Shown piece by piece: positions 12,973 to 21,608 of a DNA stretch of 23,768 nucleotides; the first letter of the stretch is position 1; every line of letters starts with the position of its first letter. The stretch is taken from NCBI GenBank assembly GCA_013002425.1, contig JABDJQ010000347.1:1-23768 (forward strand), given 5' to 3'. Both the position numbers and the translations under genes were made by a program. Under the pieces are notes generated by a model. It had not been told where the DNA came from, did not search any database, and saw only the letters and a program-made list of their open reading frames with translations. Source of the DNA: Gemmatimonadota bacterium (lineage in GTDB: Bacteria > Orphanbacterota > Orphanbacteria > Orphanbacterales > Orphanbacteraceae).

Positions 12973-13433
12973 ATGCCGTGGAGAGCGCGATTCAAAAGTA
13001 CCCGCTTCCGTGGAGCCGACTGCTGACGCCGCGGAACATGGCGCGCCTGACAACGGACTGCGCTACGGCGCTCCGGCTCCTCGCCTCTCTTCGCAAACGC
13101 GCGATCACGGATCTCTTCCCTCCGTTCGCGGAGGGCGGGAAGTTCGATCTGGAAGGAGCGGCCCTTGCCGCCGCGCTCACGGAGAAGCTGTTTCGCATGC
13201 GCGCCTTCCCGTACCGGCGGACGTGTCTGCGAAGGTGTCTGGTTCTCTATCATCTGTTCGCGAAGTACGGACTCCGGGTTCGCGTCGCGTTCGGTGTCGA
13301 CCCGTCGGGCGAGGGAGACTGGGCCGGCCATTGCTGGCTCCTGCACGAAGGCGAACCGTTTCTCGAGCCGGCGGGGAGCAACGATGCCTATCATGCCGTC
13401 TTCGAACTTCCGCGGGAGGGGGGGGACGCGTGA
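12969..13433 (+). CDS. Lasso-peptide B2-like transglutaminase-fold protein
   Basis: The protein is 154 residues, starting with TTG at 12969, which overlaps the previous stop. AAGGAG (12955-12960) is eight bases upstream. The C-terminal half resembles the lasso biosynthesis B2 (Transglut_core3) family. Probable catalytic Cys is C86 in RTCLRRC, followed by LVLYHLFAKYGLRVRVAFGV, and probable catalytic His is H121 in GHCWLLHEGEPF. In lasso systems B2 is the protease that removes the leader peptide with help from a PqqD-like B1. The same pairing with the PqqD-like gene occurs here. No lasso cyclase (asparagine-synthetase-like) is present, so the product need not be a lasso peptide. Confidence 0.87.
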   Translation: MNAVESAIQKYPLPWSRLLTPRNMARLTTDCATALRLLASLRKRAITDLFPPFAEGGKFDLEGAALAAALTEKLFRMRAFPYRRTCLRRCLVLYHLFAKYGLRVRVAFGVDPSGEGDWAGHCWLLHEGEPFLEPAGSNDAYHAVFELPREGGDA

Positions 13434-14608
13434 GAGGCATCGAACTTCGCCCGGAAACCGCGCTACTGCGCTGTCTGCTCCGCCCGTCGGTCGATCGGGC
13501 GGAAATCGAGGCCGTGCAGGCGCGGCGTGTGAACTGGCACCGCTTCGAAGAAGTGCTGTTCCGTTCGAAACTGGTTCCCCTCGCGGGGCGACGCATGGAG
13601 AACGGAACCGGACTCGCGGAATACATACCGGCCGGACTTCGCGGCCGCCTTGCCAAAGAGAGCGTGCGGGCGGCTGTCAGGACGCTGCTGAAAGAGAAGG
13701 AACTGGCCGCGGTGGTCGGCGAAATGGAGGGAGCGGGGATTCGCCCCCTCGTGCTGAAGGGTCTTCCGTTCGCGCAGAGACACTTCGTGGACGCGTCCGC
13801 CCGCGATATTCGCGATCTCGACCTGCTGATTCCCCCCGAACATCTTCCCGCTGCGGAAGAAGTGCTTGCCGGCCTCGGCTATCATCTGTTCACGTCGATT
13901 CACTCGCGCGAGTACTACAGGCGCCACCACTTTCATCTCGTATTCGTGCGCATGCGCCAGTCCGTCGACGTGGTGGAACTTCACTGGAATCTGCTGCATC
14001 CGAGACAGGGACTCTACTTCGATACCGCCACGTTGTTTCGCGCCGCGCGACCCGAGAAGTACGGAAACACCGAAGTCATGCTGCTCGAACCGATCGACGA
14101 AATCCTGTACATGATGATCAGTTACCGGATGTCGTCCTTTCTTTCGCTGAAACGCCTCGTGGATCTGGCTTTCGCGATCGAAAACAGCCGCGGGACCGAC
14201 TGGAGGAAGCGGGTCCTGGCGCGCGGCGCGGAGTGGGGGCTCGCGTCCGAAACGGAAGCGGCGTTTCATTTCCTGCACCGCTTCTGGGGCGATGACGAGT
14301 ACGGAATCGAACCGTCGAAAAAAACGCGCGGACTCGCATCCCGTTACCGGGGCGAAGACTTCTTCGGCGTTTCCCCGCGCCGCTCTCTTGCGTATCGTAT
14401 GTGGTGCGCCTCCTGTCTCTCGGGCTACGGCCCGCTTCGCTTTGCGGGAAACGTACTCGTTCCGAACGAACAGATTCGTTCGGAACTTTACTATACGCGC
14501 GAAGAGGAAACCTCCCGGATGCATGAATGCAAGCGTTTCATATCCGGCCTCGGCTCTCTCGTCGATCTCGGCGCCAACTGGGCCCTTTCCCCGTTTCGAA
14601 AGTTATAG
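13430..14608 (+). CDS. Nucleotidyltransferase-fold protein (NTP_transf_5-like)
   Basis: The protein is 392 residues from the GTG at 13430, which overlaps the B2 stop as GTGA. The frame stays open upstream to 13010, but that part lies inside the B2 gene and was excluded. The core motif is LVLKGLPFAQRHF (108-119) followed by ARDIRDLDLLIP (124-135). The paired acids D129 and D131 suit metal binding in a polymerase-beta-type nucleotidyltransferase fold. Members of this family often neighbour PqqD-like, HprK-like and B2-like genes, and their reaction is not known. Two bases separate it from the ABC ATPase gene. Confidence 0.87.
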   Translation: MRGIELRPETALLRCLLRPSVDRAEIEAVQARRVNWHRFEEVLFRSKLVPLAGRRMENGTGLAEYIPAGLRGRLAKESVRAAVRTLLKEKELAAVVGEMEGAGIRPLVLKGLPFAQRHFVDASARDIRDLDLLIPPEHLPAAEEVLAGLGYHLFTSIHSREYYRRHHFHLVFVRMRQSVDVVELHWNLLHPRQGLYFDTATLFRAARPEKYGNTEVMLLEPIDEILYMMISYRMSSFLSLKRLVDLAFAIENSRGTDWRKRVLARGAEWGLASETEAAFHFLHRFWGDDEYGIEPSKKTRGLASRYRGEDFFGVSPRRSLAYRMWCASCLSGYGPLRFAGNVLVPNEQIRSELYYTREEETSRMHECKRFISGLGSLVDLGANWALSPFRKL

Positions 14609-14610
14609 CG

Positions 14611-15627
14611 ATGCAGACGGCCATCCGGTTCCAATCCATATCGAAGACGTATCGCGACAGGCGCGGGTGGCTCGACTGGCTGCCCGGACGCGGAGGGGCG
14701 ACCGGTGACAAGCACGCGCTTCGAAACGTCTCCTTTCTCGTTCGTCCCGGCGAGATCGTCTCGCTGCTCGGTCCGAACGGGTCCGGGAAAACCACGGCGA
14801 TCAAGATCCTGGCGTCCCTCGTCACCGCTACCGAAGGAAGCGCCGCCATCGCGGGTTTCGATACGTCGACGCAGAGTCTGCAGAGCCGCGCTCAGATCGG
14901 ATACTGCATGGCGGAAGAGCGGAGCTTCTACTTTCGTCTCACGGGACGGCAGAACCTGCGCTTTTTCGGCCGGCTCCGGGGGCTCTCGCACGATGCGGTC
15001 GATCGCGATATCGAGAGACTCGAACCGATCCTGCGACACGGAGATCTCGACGGCCGCTTCATGACGTATTCGACCGGGATGAAGCAGAAGCTCTCGCTGT
15101 TTCGCGCGCTGATCGGGAGCGCCCGCGTGCTGCTGCTCGACGAACCGACGCGCGGACTCGATCCGCATTCGACCAAGCTGTTCCTCGACGAACTGCGGGC
15201 TTACGCGCGTGATCGCGGGACGGCGATTCTGCTTTCCAGCCATGACCTCGACGCAGTGGACCGGGTGTCGGACAGACTGCTGTTCCTGCACCGCGGGCGG
15301 CTGCTTGCGGACGACGCGCCGGACGAAGTACTGCGCAGGTTTTCGATTCCGCAGGAGGTCGTGATCGAGGTCCGCGATCCTGACGAGTCGTTTCGCGCGG
15401 CGCTCAGACGCACGATCGGGGACGGCGCGCGCGAGGAACTCGACCGGGGGGGAGGAACGGTACGGTTTACGTGTGAAGCGGAAGGCACGGAGACGGACTG
15501 GGTGCGGTTCCTTCGCGATCAGGCGGGGTCTCACGGCGGTGTCGTGCGCCTTTCGTGGAAACCCGGATCGCTGGAGTCGCTCTTCGCGCGCTTCTCCGTC
15601 GAAGACGATGATGGAGACGAGCGATGA
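14611..15627 (+). CDS. ABC transporter ATP-binding protein
   Basis: The protein has 338 residues from the ATG at 14611; the frame is open further upstream but that would overlap the nucleotidyltransferase gene. It shows Walker A GPNGSGKTT (54-62), signature YSTGMKQK (153-160), Walker B VLLLDEPT (173-180), D-loop GLD and switch H211. The signature differs from the canonical LSGGQ but fits the ABC-2 exporter subfamily (STGMKQ). The C-terminal 90 residues extend past the ATPase core as in drug and polysaccharide exporters. Its stop overlaps the permease start (ATGA). With the permease it should export the product of this operon. Confidence 0.94.
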   Translation: MQTAIRFQSISKTYRDRRGWLDWLPGRGGATGDKHALRNVSFLVRPGEIVSLLGPNGSGKTTAIKILASLVTATEGSAAIAGFDTSTQSLQSRAQIGYCMAEERSFYFRLTGRQNLRFFGRLRGLSHDAVDRDIERLEPILRHGDLDGRFMTYSTGMKQKLSLFRALIGSARVLLLDEPTRGLDPHSTKLFLDELRAYARDRGTAILLSSHDLDAVDRVSDRLLFLHRGRLLADDAPDEVLRRFSIPQEVVIEVRDPDESFRAALRRTIGDGAREELDRGGGTVRFTCEAEGTETDWVRFLRDQAGSHGGVVRLSWKPGSLESLFARFSVEDDDGDER

Positions 15628-16433
15628 TCGGAAGCAAACCGGCCGCATTCATCGCGAAGGACTATCGGGTCGCGACGAGCTACCGGCTCGCGTTTCTGCT
15701 GCAGTGGGCGGGCATCGGTTTCACGCTGGCGCTCTTCTTCTTCCTGGCGCGCCTCGTCGATCCCACGATGACTCCGTACCTCGAGAAATACGGGGGCGAC
15801 TACTTCTCGTTCGTTCTGATCGGCATCGCGTTTTCAAACTATCTCTCCACCGGATTGAACGCGTTCGCGGCCCGGATACGCGAAGAGCAGGTCGTGGGAA
15901 CGCTGGAGGCGATCCTCTCGACCCCGACGCGGTTCGGCACGTATCTGCTTTCGTCCGCGCTCTGGAGTTTTCTCTGGGCGTCCCTTCAGATCGTCGTGTA
16001 CCTCGTGGGCGGCGTCGTGTTTTTCGGCGTCGAACTCGCATCGCCGAACTGGGGGGCGGCTGCTGCGTTCCTCGCGCTCACCGTCCTTTCGTTCTCGAGT
16101 CTCGGGATTCTCGCGGCGAGTTTCATCCTCGTGCTGAAGCGCGGGAATCCCGTCAACTGGGTCTTCACTTCGCTCTCCCGGCTGCTCGGTGGCGTTTACT
16201 TTCCGCTTACGGTACTTCCCGGATGGCTGCAGAAGGTGGCGCTGTTTCTGCCGCTCACGTATGCGCTCGAAGGGATGCGGATGACGCTGCTTCAGGGCAG
16301 GGGGCTCACCGAGCTTCGCAGCGAGTTCTTCGCGCTCCTGCTGTTTACGGCGGTTACACTGGTGCTCGGTTTCTGGTCGGCGCATTTCGCGGTGGCGCGC
16401 GCGCGGCGCGACGGCACGCTCGGACAGTACTGA
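15624..16433 (+). CDS. ABC-2 type transporter permease
   Basis: This 269-residue membrane protein has about six hydrophobic helices, the first at roughly residues 20-43. A cytoplasmic loop IREEQVVGTLEAILSTPTR is typical of ABC-2 permeases (the E-x-GTLE-x-ll-sTP pattern). It also has the conserved LGGVYFPLTVLPGWLQKVALFLPLTYALEGMR region before the last helix. It pairs with the preceding ATPase. It is the last gene in the operon. The following gene is 64 bp away and may be separately expressed. Confidence 0.93.
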   Translation: MIGSKPAAFIAKDYRVATSYRLAFLLQWAGIGFTLALFFFLARLVDPTMTPYLEKYGGDYFSFVLIGIAFSNYLSTGLNAFAARIREEQVVGTLEAILSTPTRFGTYLLSSALWSFLWASLQIVVYLVGGVVFFGVELASPNWGAAAAFLALTVLSFSSLGILAASFILVLKRGNPVNWVFTSLSRLLGGVYFPLTVLPGWLQKVALFLPLTYALEGMRMTLLQGRGLTELRSEFFALLLFTAVTLVLGFWSAHFAVARARRDGTLGQY

Positions 16434-16465
16434 TTTCGTTTTGAGCCCGCGTTCCTCGATTCGTG

Positions 16466-16474
16466 TGCTACCAT
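16466..16474 (+). promoter_or_regulatory. Possible extended -10 promoter of the sulfatase-like gene
   Basis: TG-C-TACCAT (16466-16474) looks like an extended -10 element in the 64-bp gap before the sulfatase-like gene. No convincing -35 is at the right distance. Read-through from the ABC operon is an alternative. Confidence 0.25.
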
Positions 16475-16497
16475 CGGCTCCGGATTTTTAAGGGAGA

Positions 16498-18114
16498 ATG
16501 CCGTTGGATTCCACGACAGAACAGACGATCGACGAACGCCCGCCGTGGCATTCGTTTCTTGCCTCGCCGGCGCTCGTTGCGCTGCTGGGTGCGCTCATTG
16601 CAGGCGGGGCGGGGGTCCTGCAGCTGCGTATGCTGCGGTTCGGAGCGCTTGCCCCGTCGCAGACGCCTGTGTTCTGGGCGTGGTTTCTCGGACTGGGAAT
16701 CGGTCTCGCGCTCGCGGGCGCCATCCTCGGAGCGCTGGCCGGGCGGCGCAAGGTCGTTTCGTTCGTGCTCGCCGCCGTGTTTCCGATCGCGCTCTTCTGG
16801 CTGCTCCTCCCGGGCAACGTCCGTGAGCGGCCGCACGTGCTTCTGCTCGTGACGGACACCACGCGCTCCGATCATCTCTCCGTCTACGGTTACGAGAAGA
16901 AGACGACGCCGTTTCTCGACTCGTATGCGGATCGGTCCGTCGTGTTCACGAATTCGGTTTCCCAGGGAACGCATACGATCGTCTCGACGCCGAGTATCGT
17001 CGCGTCCTGCTATCCGTCGGAGCACGGCATTACGGGATACGCCGACGTCCTCTCGAACCGCTTCACGCTCATATCCGAATATCTTCACGAGTACGGTTAC
17101 AATACATACGGCTATGCGACGAACCCGCATCTCAGCCCGCGCAACGGATACGGCCAGGGCTTCGACAAGTACGAGCACGATCCGGGCTGGGCGTACACGC
17201 CGGCCGAGAAAGTGAACGACCGGTTCTTCGCGTGGCTCTCCGAGCAGGACGAGGATCCGTTCTTCGGGTTTCTGTTCTATATCGACCCGCACAATCCGTA
17301 TACGCCGCCGCCGGCTTTCCAGACTCTGTTCGATCCCGAATGGAAAGGCGACCCGATCAGCGACTGGAAGCACGAGTGGGGCGAGCCCGAGCCGGCGAAG
17401 CTGAAGAACATGGTCGCGCAGTACGACGGCGCCATCTGTTACTGGGACAGCGAATTGCGCAAGATGTTCGAGCGCCTCGAGGCGCTGGGCGTCATGGAAA
17501 ACACGATGTTCCTGTACACGTCCGACCATGGCGAGGAGTTTTACGAACACGGGTACTGGGGGCACAACAAGCTGCCTTACGAATCTTCGGTAGGCGTTCC
17601 GTTCATCGTTTCGTTCCCGCCGCCGATCGACTTTCCGCCGCTTCCGCGTGTTCACGGGACGGTGGAAGAAGTGGTTTCGAACGTAGACGTGGTCCCGACA
17701 CTCCTCGAGTACCTGCGGATCGAGCCGGACGAAACGGCGCGCGGCCGGAGCGCCGTGCCGCTCGTGTTCGGCGGCGAGCAGGGACCCGAGCGCATTGCCT
17801 ACGGGGAGGAGATCCTGAAGCGATACGGTCCTTACGATATTCGCTCAGTTCGAACCAAAACGCACAAATACATCAAAGTGTTCCAGTATGAAAACATCGC
17901 GAATCCTCCCGATCTCTTCTTCGATTTAGTCGAAGACCCGATGGAACAGCGGAATCTGACCACGGAGCGCGCGGAAGAGGCCGGGCTGCACGAGCAGATA
18001 CTCGATCTTCGCATCGCGGAGGTCTCGGGCCTCGGTTCCGTGGAAGTCGATACGGTCGCGATGGACGAGGCGCAGCTCGAGCGTTTGAAGGCCCTGGGCT
18101 ATCTGGGCGACTGA
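16498..18114 (+). CDS. Membrane-anchored sulfatase / alkaline-phosphatase superfamily hydrolase
   Basis: The protein has 538 residues. Three predicted N-terminal membrane helices (about 24-42, 58-81 and 86-104) precede an extracytoplasmic sulfatase-type domain beginning HVLLLVTDTTRSDHLSVYGY, where D120 is a metal ligand candidate. The second metal motif is YTSDHGEEFYEHG. The formylglycine motif C-x-P-x-R is absent: the region reads STPSI (S163-I167) before CYPSEHG. It may therefore be a phosphodiesterase or phosphotransferase rather than a sulfatase. The C-terminus (QLERLKALGYLGD) is typical of a subgroup of this superfamily. GGGAG (16492-16496) is only one base from the ATG at 16498 but seven from an in-frame TTG at 16504, which may be the true start. 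Confidence 0.88.
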   Translation: MPLDSTTEQTIDERPPWHSFLASPALVALLGALIAGGAGVLQLRMLRFGALAPSQTPVFWAWFLGLGIGLALAGAILGALAGRRKVVSFVLAAVFPIALFWLLLPGNVRERPHVLLLVTDTTRSDHLSVYGYEKKTTPFLDSYADRSVVFTNSVSQGTHTIVSTPSIVASCYPSEHGITGYADVLSNRFTLISEYLHEYGYNTYGYATNPHLSPRNGYGQGFDKYEHDPGWAYTPAEKVNDRFFAWLSEQDEDPFFGFLFYIDPHNPYTPPPAFQTLFDPEWKGDPISDWKHEWGEPEPAKLKNMVAQYDGAICYWDSELRKMFERLEALGVMENTMFLYTSDHGEEFYEHGYWGHNKLPYESSVGVPFIVSFPPPIDFPPLPRVHGTVEEVVSNVDVVPTLLEYLRIEPDETARGRSAVPLVFGGEQGPERIAYGEEILKRYGPYDIRSVRTKTHKYIKVFQYENIANPPDLFFDLVEDPMEQRNLTTERAEEAGLHEQILDLRIAEVSGLGSVEVDTVAMDEAQLERLKALGYLGD

Positions 18115-18150
18115 ATCGGAATTAGTTTCCCCTTCATACGTTGCTTCCGT

Positions 18151-18156
18151 TATAAT
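18151..18156 (+). promoter_or_regulatory. Possible -10 element upstream of the secreted peptidase
   Basis: TATAAT within an AT-rich stretch in the 122-bp gap. The -35 region is poor. AAAGG (18225-18229) lies seven bases before the peptidase ATG. Confidence 0.3.
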
Positions 18157-18236
18157 AATAAGCGTCTCCAATCGGCTCTCCCGGCCGGCATTCCCATTTC
18201 TACATTTTCGTACCTGCTCCCGATAAAGGTATACGC

Positions 18237-21185
18237 ATGCGACCGATTGCTATCGTGTTGATACTGGCCGTCGCCCTGTTGGCTTCTGCCGGCCCGGCGG
18301 ACGCTTTTCGGCCCACGACTCAGGCGGAGCAGGATGCCTGGACGATAGAGAAGCCCGCGAGTTACACGAGGGTCTTCGATCGCTTCGTGCGGAGCGAGGA
18401 ACAGCTCGATCTCGGACTCGCGGAGTTTCAGTCCCGCGTCGGGGGACGATGGGCGATCCAGCGCGATCCGATGACGAACTCGCCTCACATGATTCTCGGA
18501 AGCGGCGTTTCGTACAGCCCTGCCCGCGTGGAGAGCGAAGCGCGTGCGGAAGAACTGTCGCGCTCGTTCCTCGGTGAGCATGCGGACATCCTGATGATCG
18601 ACCCGGAGCGCCTCGGCGCCCCGCACGTCACTCACAAAGAAGGCAAGTGGTCGGTCGTATTCCCGGAGTCGTACGAAGGCATCTATGTGCACGGCGGGCG
18701 GGCGCACGTCGTCATGACCGAAGAAGGTCGCGTTTACGCGATCGGGTCGGATCTTCACCCGAACGTGACGGCCGATCTCGTCAACGTGATCGACGAAAAC
18801 GAAGCCGTGGCGATTGCGAAGAACAACATGTTCTTCATGGACGGCCGGGACTTCATGCGTGAAGAACCGGAGTTCCTGATTCAGCCGGTCCGATCGGGCG
18901 GCTCCTACGAATATCGCCCTACATGGAAAGTCATCGTGCACACGCAGGAGCCGTTCGGCGGATGGCGGCACTGGATCGACGCGAACACGGGCGAAATCTA
19001 CGCGCGTGAAAACATGTACGAGAGGCTCGACGTGATCGGCACCGTACGCGGTGACATCGAGGAGCCCGGCTACTGCGACGGCGAATCGGATCTGCCTCTC
19101 AAGAACATCAATATCCGCATCCCTTCAGGCGTCGGCGCGAACACCGACGAGAACGGCAGTTTCGTGATCCCCGACGTCGGCACGGATACCGTACTGATTT
19201 CGACCGAGTTCCGCGGCCCGTTCTTCCGTGAGTTTCGCATCGGGGGCACGGCATCGACAGATACGTTCCCGTGGTACCCGGGAGACACGCTCGACTTCCG
19301 CTGGGACGACAGCAACTCGCTGCAATCCGAGCGCGATGTCTGGCGTGGACACTGGCAGGTGCGCGACATGATCGAAACCGTCGACCCCGCGCTCACGGCC
19401 AACGACTATCAGATGCCTCTCAACATCGAACGGGAGGACGGTTTCTGCCCCGGCAACGCGTGGTGGGACGGGTGGTCCACGAACTACTGCCTCCAGAGCG
19501 TCCAGTACGCGAACACGGGGTGGCTCGGCGACGTCATCTACCACGAGTACGGCCACGGGATCAATCAGTGGACCTATGCGGGCATGCCTTTCTCCGGTCC
19601 GCAGTCGGAAGGAAACGCGGACGTCGCGACGCTCGTGGTTCTGCCGCGGCCGACTCTGGGGATCGGATTCAACAACGGCTCCTGCAATATCGGGATTCGT
19701 TCGGCGAACATGGGCGAAACGTATCCGGCCGACACGACCGGCGGGAGCCATCACGACGGGCAGTTCATTTCCGGCTTCGTGTGGGAGTTCCGGAACCGGA
19801 TGATTACGACCTACGGCGAGACCTACACGGACTCGATCATGCCGTATCTCTGGCATTTCAGCAGGAAGAGCGGAAAGCCCTCGAACATGCAGGATCAGGT
19901 CACCTGGTTCTTCATCTACGATGACGACGACGGCAATCTCGACAACGGAACGCCGAACTTCACGGAGCTTTCCGGCGCCGCGACCGAGATCGGATTCTCC
20001 GTACCGACCATCACGCAGGGCGTGCACATCACCCACGCGGGCCTGAACGCGACGACCGACGATCTGAACCCGCGCACTGTCGTGGCGACGGCGGTCTCTC
20101 TCTCCGGCGGGATCGATCCTGCTTCGGTGGCGCTCCATTACCGAGTGGACGGCGGCAGCTACACGACGGTTCCCATGACGCCCACGGGCGGTACGGACGA
20201 GTACTCGGCCGACATCCCCGCGGCCGCCGAGGGCGCGGTTGTCGAGTACTTCATCGACGCGGCCGACTCGTCGTTCAATCAGGGCTTCAGTCCGACGAAC
20301 GCGGCGACCGCGCCGCACGCTTATGATGTCGCACTCGTCTACGACGATTGCGAGTCACTCGGCGGATGGACACTCGGCGATCCGTCGGACGACGCGACGA
20401 AGGGAATCTGGATCAACGACGATCCGGTGGGGAACGACACACGCCCCGAAGACGACGCCTCGCCCGAAGGGACGAACTGCTTCGTTACCGGGAACACGGG
20501 CAACGTACGCAACGGAAAGACGACACTCTACTCGCCGGCCTATCAGCTGAACGGCGCGGCCAGCGTAATCGCGAAGTACCGGCGCTGGTACTCGAACAAC
20601 TATGACGCGACCGGCGTTCTGCAGACTCTCGATGAGTACTGGGACGCGGACGCTTCCGATGACGGCGGCGCGAGCTGGACGCCGATCGAACATGTCGGAA
20701 GCGGTTCCGAATCCTGGGTGGAGGTCGAGGTCGATCTCGGCGCGCTCTTCGGCTCGATCGACTCGGTGCAGTTCCGTTTCGTCGCGCGCGACACGGGCGA
20801 TCCGACGCGCGTGCACGCGGCGGTCGACGATGTCCGGCTGCTGATCCCGGCGAGTATCGCGACTTCGGTCGACGGCGCGAGCGACGATGCCCCCGGCACG
20901 GCGCCCATGGTCTACAAACTCGAGGAGAACCGGCCGAACCCGTTCAATCCCGTAACGCGGATCGCCTACGAACTTCCGCGGAGGAGTCCTGTCACCCTCG
21001 AGGTGTTCGACGTGACGGGTCGGCTCGTGAAGACGCTTGTCGATGAAGTGGAGGCGACGGGGCGGCACGAAGTGCTCTGGAACGGAACGAACGATGCGGG
21101 ACGGAGCGTCTCGTCCGGGCTCTACTTCTACAAACTGAAGTCGAACACGTTCTCGAAGACCAGGAAGATGATGCTCGTCAAATAG
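18237..21185 (+). CDS. Secreted HExxH metallopeptidase with propeptide and C-terminal sorting domain
   Basis: The protein has 982 residues. A signal peptide (about 1-23, IVLILAVALLASAGPADA) is followed by a thermolysin/fungalysin-type propeptide region (about 35-255). A carboxypeptidase-regulatory-like beta domain comes next (about 262-330). The gluzincin domain carries HEYGHG with H436, E437 and H440, and the third ligand is probably E458 in SEGNADVATL, suggesting an M36/M4-like enzyme. Then come a fibronectin-like region (about 600-695), a jelly-roll/MAM-like domain beginning CESLGGWTLG, and a final FlgD-Ig-like domain of about 90 residues (NRPNPFNPVTRIAYELP ... GLYFYKL). That domain resembles type-A sorting signals. 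It is probably exported, attached to or released from the surface, and degrades protein. The export route (T9SS-like) is inference. Confidence 0.92.
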   Translation: MRPIAIVLILAVALLASAGPADAFRPTTQAEQDAWTIEKPASYTRVFDRFVRSEEQLDLGLAEFQSRVGGRWAIQRDPMTNSPHMILGSGVSYSPARVESEARAEELSRSFLGEHADILMIDPERLGAPHVTHKEGKWSVVFPESYEGIYVHGGRAHVVMTEEGRVYAIGSDLHPNVTADLVNVIDENEAVAIAKNNMFFMDGRDFMREEPEFLIQPVRSGGSYEYRPTWKVIVHTQEPFGGWRHWIDANTGEIYARENMYERLDVIGTVRGDIEEPGYCDGESDLPLKNINIRIPSGVGANTDENGSFVIPDVGTDTVLISTEFRGPFFREFRIGGTASTDTFPWYPGDTLDFRWDDSNSLQSERDVWRGHWQVRDMIETVDPALTANDYQMPLNIEREDGFCPGNAWWDGWSTNYCLQSVQYANTGWLGDVIYHEYGHGINQWTYAGMPFSGPQSEGNADVATLVVLPRPTLGIGFNNGSCNIGIRSANMGETYPADTTGGSHHDGQFISGFVWEFRNRMITTYGETYTDSIMPYLWHFSRKSGKPSNMQDQVTWFFIYDDDDGNLDNGTPNFTELSGAATEIGFSVPTITQGVHITHAGLNATTDDLNPRTVVATAVSLSGGIDPASVALHYRVDGGSYTTVPMTPTGGTDEYSADIPAAAEGAVVEYFIDAADSSFNQGFSPTNAATAPHAYDVALVYDDCESLGGWTLGDPSDDATKGIWINDDPVGNDTRPEDDASPEGTNCFVTGNTGNVRNGKTTLYSPAYQLNGAASVIAKYRRWYSNNYDATGVLQTLDEYWDADASDDGGASWTPIEHVGSGSESWVEVEVDLGALFGSIDSVQFRFVARDTGDPTRVHAAVDDVRLLIPASIATSVDGASDDAPGTAPMVYKLEENRPNPFNPVTRIAYELPRRSPVTLEVFDVTGRLVKTLVDEVEATGRHEVLWNGTNDAGRSVSSGLYFYKLKSNTFSKTRKMMLVK

Positions 21186-21211
21186 AGCGCTCCATTCGCA
21201 CGGATAACGAA

Positions 21212-21242
21212 AGAGGGGTGAATCGCGTGGATTCACCCCTCT
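21212..21242. terminator. Shared bidirectional hairpin terminator
   Basis: A perfect 13-bp stem (21212-21224 with 21230-21242) encloses a 5-base loop. On the plus strand it is followed by a pyrimidine-rich CTTCTTTC. It lies between the convergent peptidase and small-protein genes and can serve both. Confidence 0.85.
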
Positions 21243-21272
21243 CTTCTTTCCGCACCGTTTTCGGGACGCTGT

Positions 21273-21527
21273 TTACCAGCGGCCGAGATAGCGCAGGAAG
21301 GAGATGTACTGCCACCAGAAGATGTTCGCGCCGCCAAGGAAAGACATGCGACCGCGACGGTCCTGGTTGTCCGACTGCGTCGTCACTTCATTGTCCACCG
21401 ACTGCTCCACGGCCGGCGTGGATGATTGGGAGACCGAGTACGTCCCGCCGAAACCGGCGAGCGCGACCTGCGGTCCTACGAGCGTGAAAATCAGTGTAAG
21501 TACGATCAAAAGACGTCCGAGCTTCAT
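21273..21527 (-). CDS. Small secreted protein with aromatic C-terminal tail
   Basis: The protein is 84 residues from the ATG at 21527, chosen because AGGAGG lies six to seven bases upstream. The frame is open for 27 more codons upstream but without a comparable ribosome site. A clear signal peptide (MKLGRLLIVLTLIFTLVGPQVALAG) has an ALA-like cleavage site near residue 24. The mature part is about 60 residues: a Ser-, Thr-, Gln- and Asn-rich region (SVSQSSTPAVEQSVDNEVTTQS), a DRRGR basic patch, and an aromatic tail, GGANIFWWQYISFLRYLGRW. No family is recognised, and no cysteines are present. It could be a cell-envelope peptide, a secreted signal or a toxin-like peptide. Confidence 0.75.
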   Translation of the reverse strand: MKLGRLLIVLTLIFTLVGPQVALAGFGGTYSVSQSSTPAVEQSVDNEVTTQSDNQDRRGRMSFLGGANIFWWQYISFLRYLGRW

Positions 21528-21608
21528 GTTGTTTCCTCCTGAGGATGCGTGCTCTGCACACCGAATGACAGTTGTGTCCTTGTTGTCTCCGGAGAGTGTT
21601 TGAAGCAA

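Noticed and set aside
13010..13429. Extension of the nucleotidyltransferase-fold protein to an upstream start
   Set aside because: This segment lies within the recognised B2 gene in another frame; the GTG at 13430 gives the tight GTGA overlap seen elsewhere in the operon.
11908..13433. A true lasso-peptide cluster
   Set aside because: No asparagine-synthetase-like cyclase and no precursor peptide are visible, so only B1/B2-like similarity is claimed.
14527..14610. Extension of the ABC ATPase start upstream
   Set aside because: The extra residues are not ABC-like and overlap the nucleotidyltransferase gene; the ATG at 14611 starts the typical N-terminal strand.
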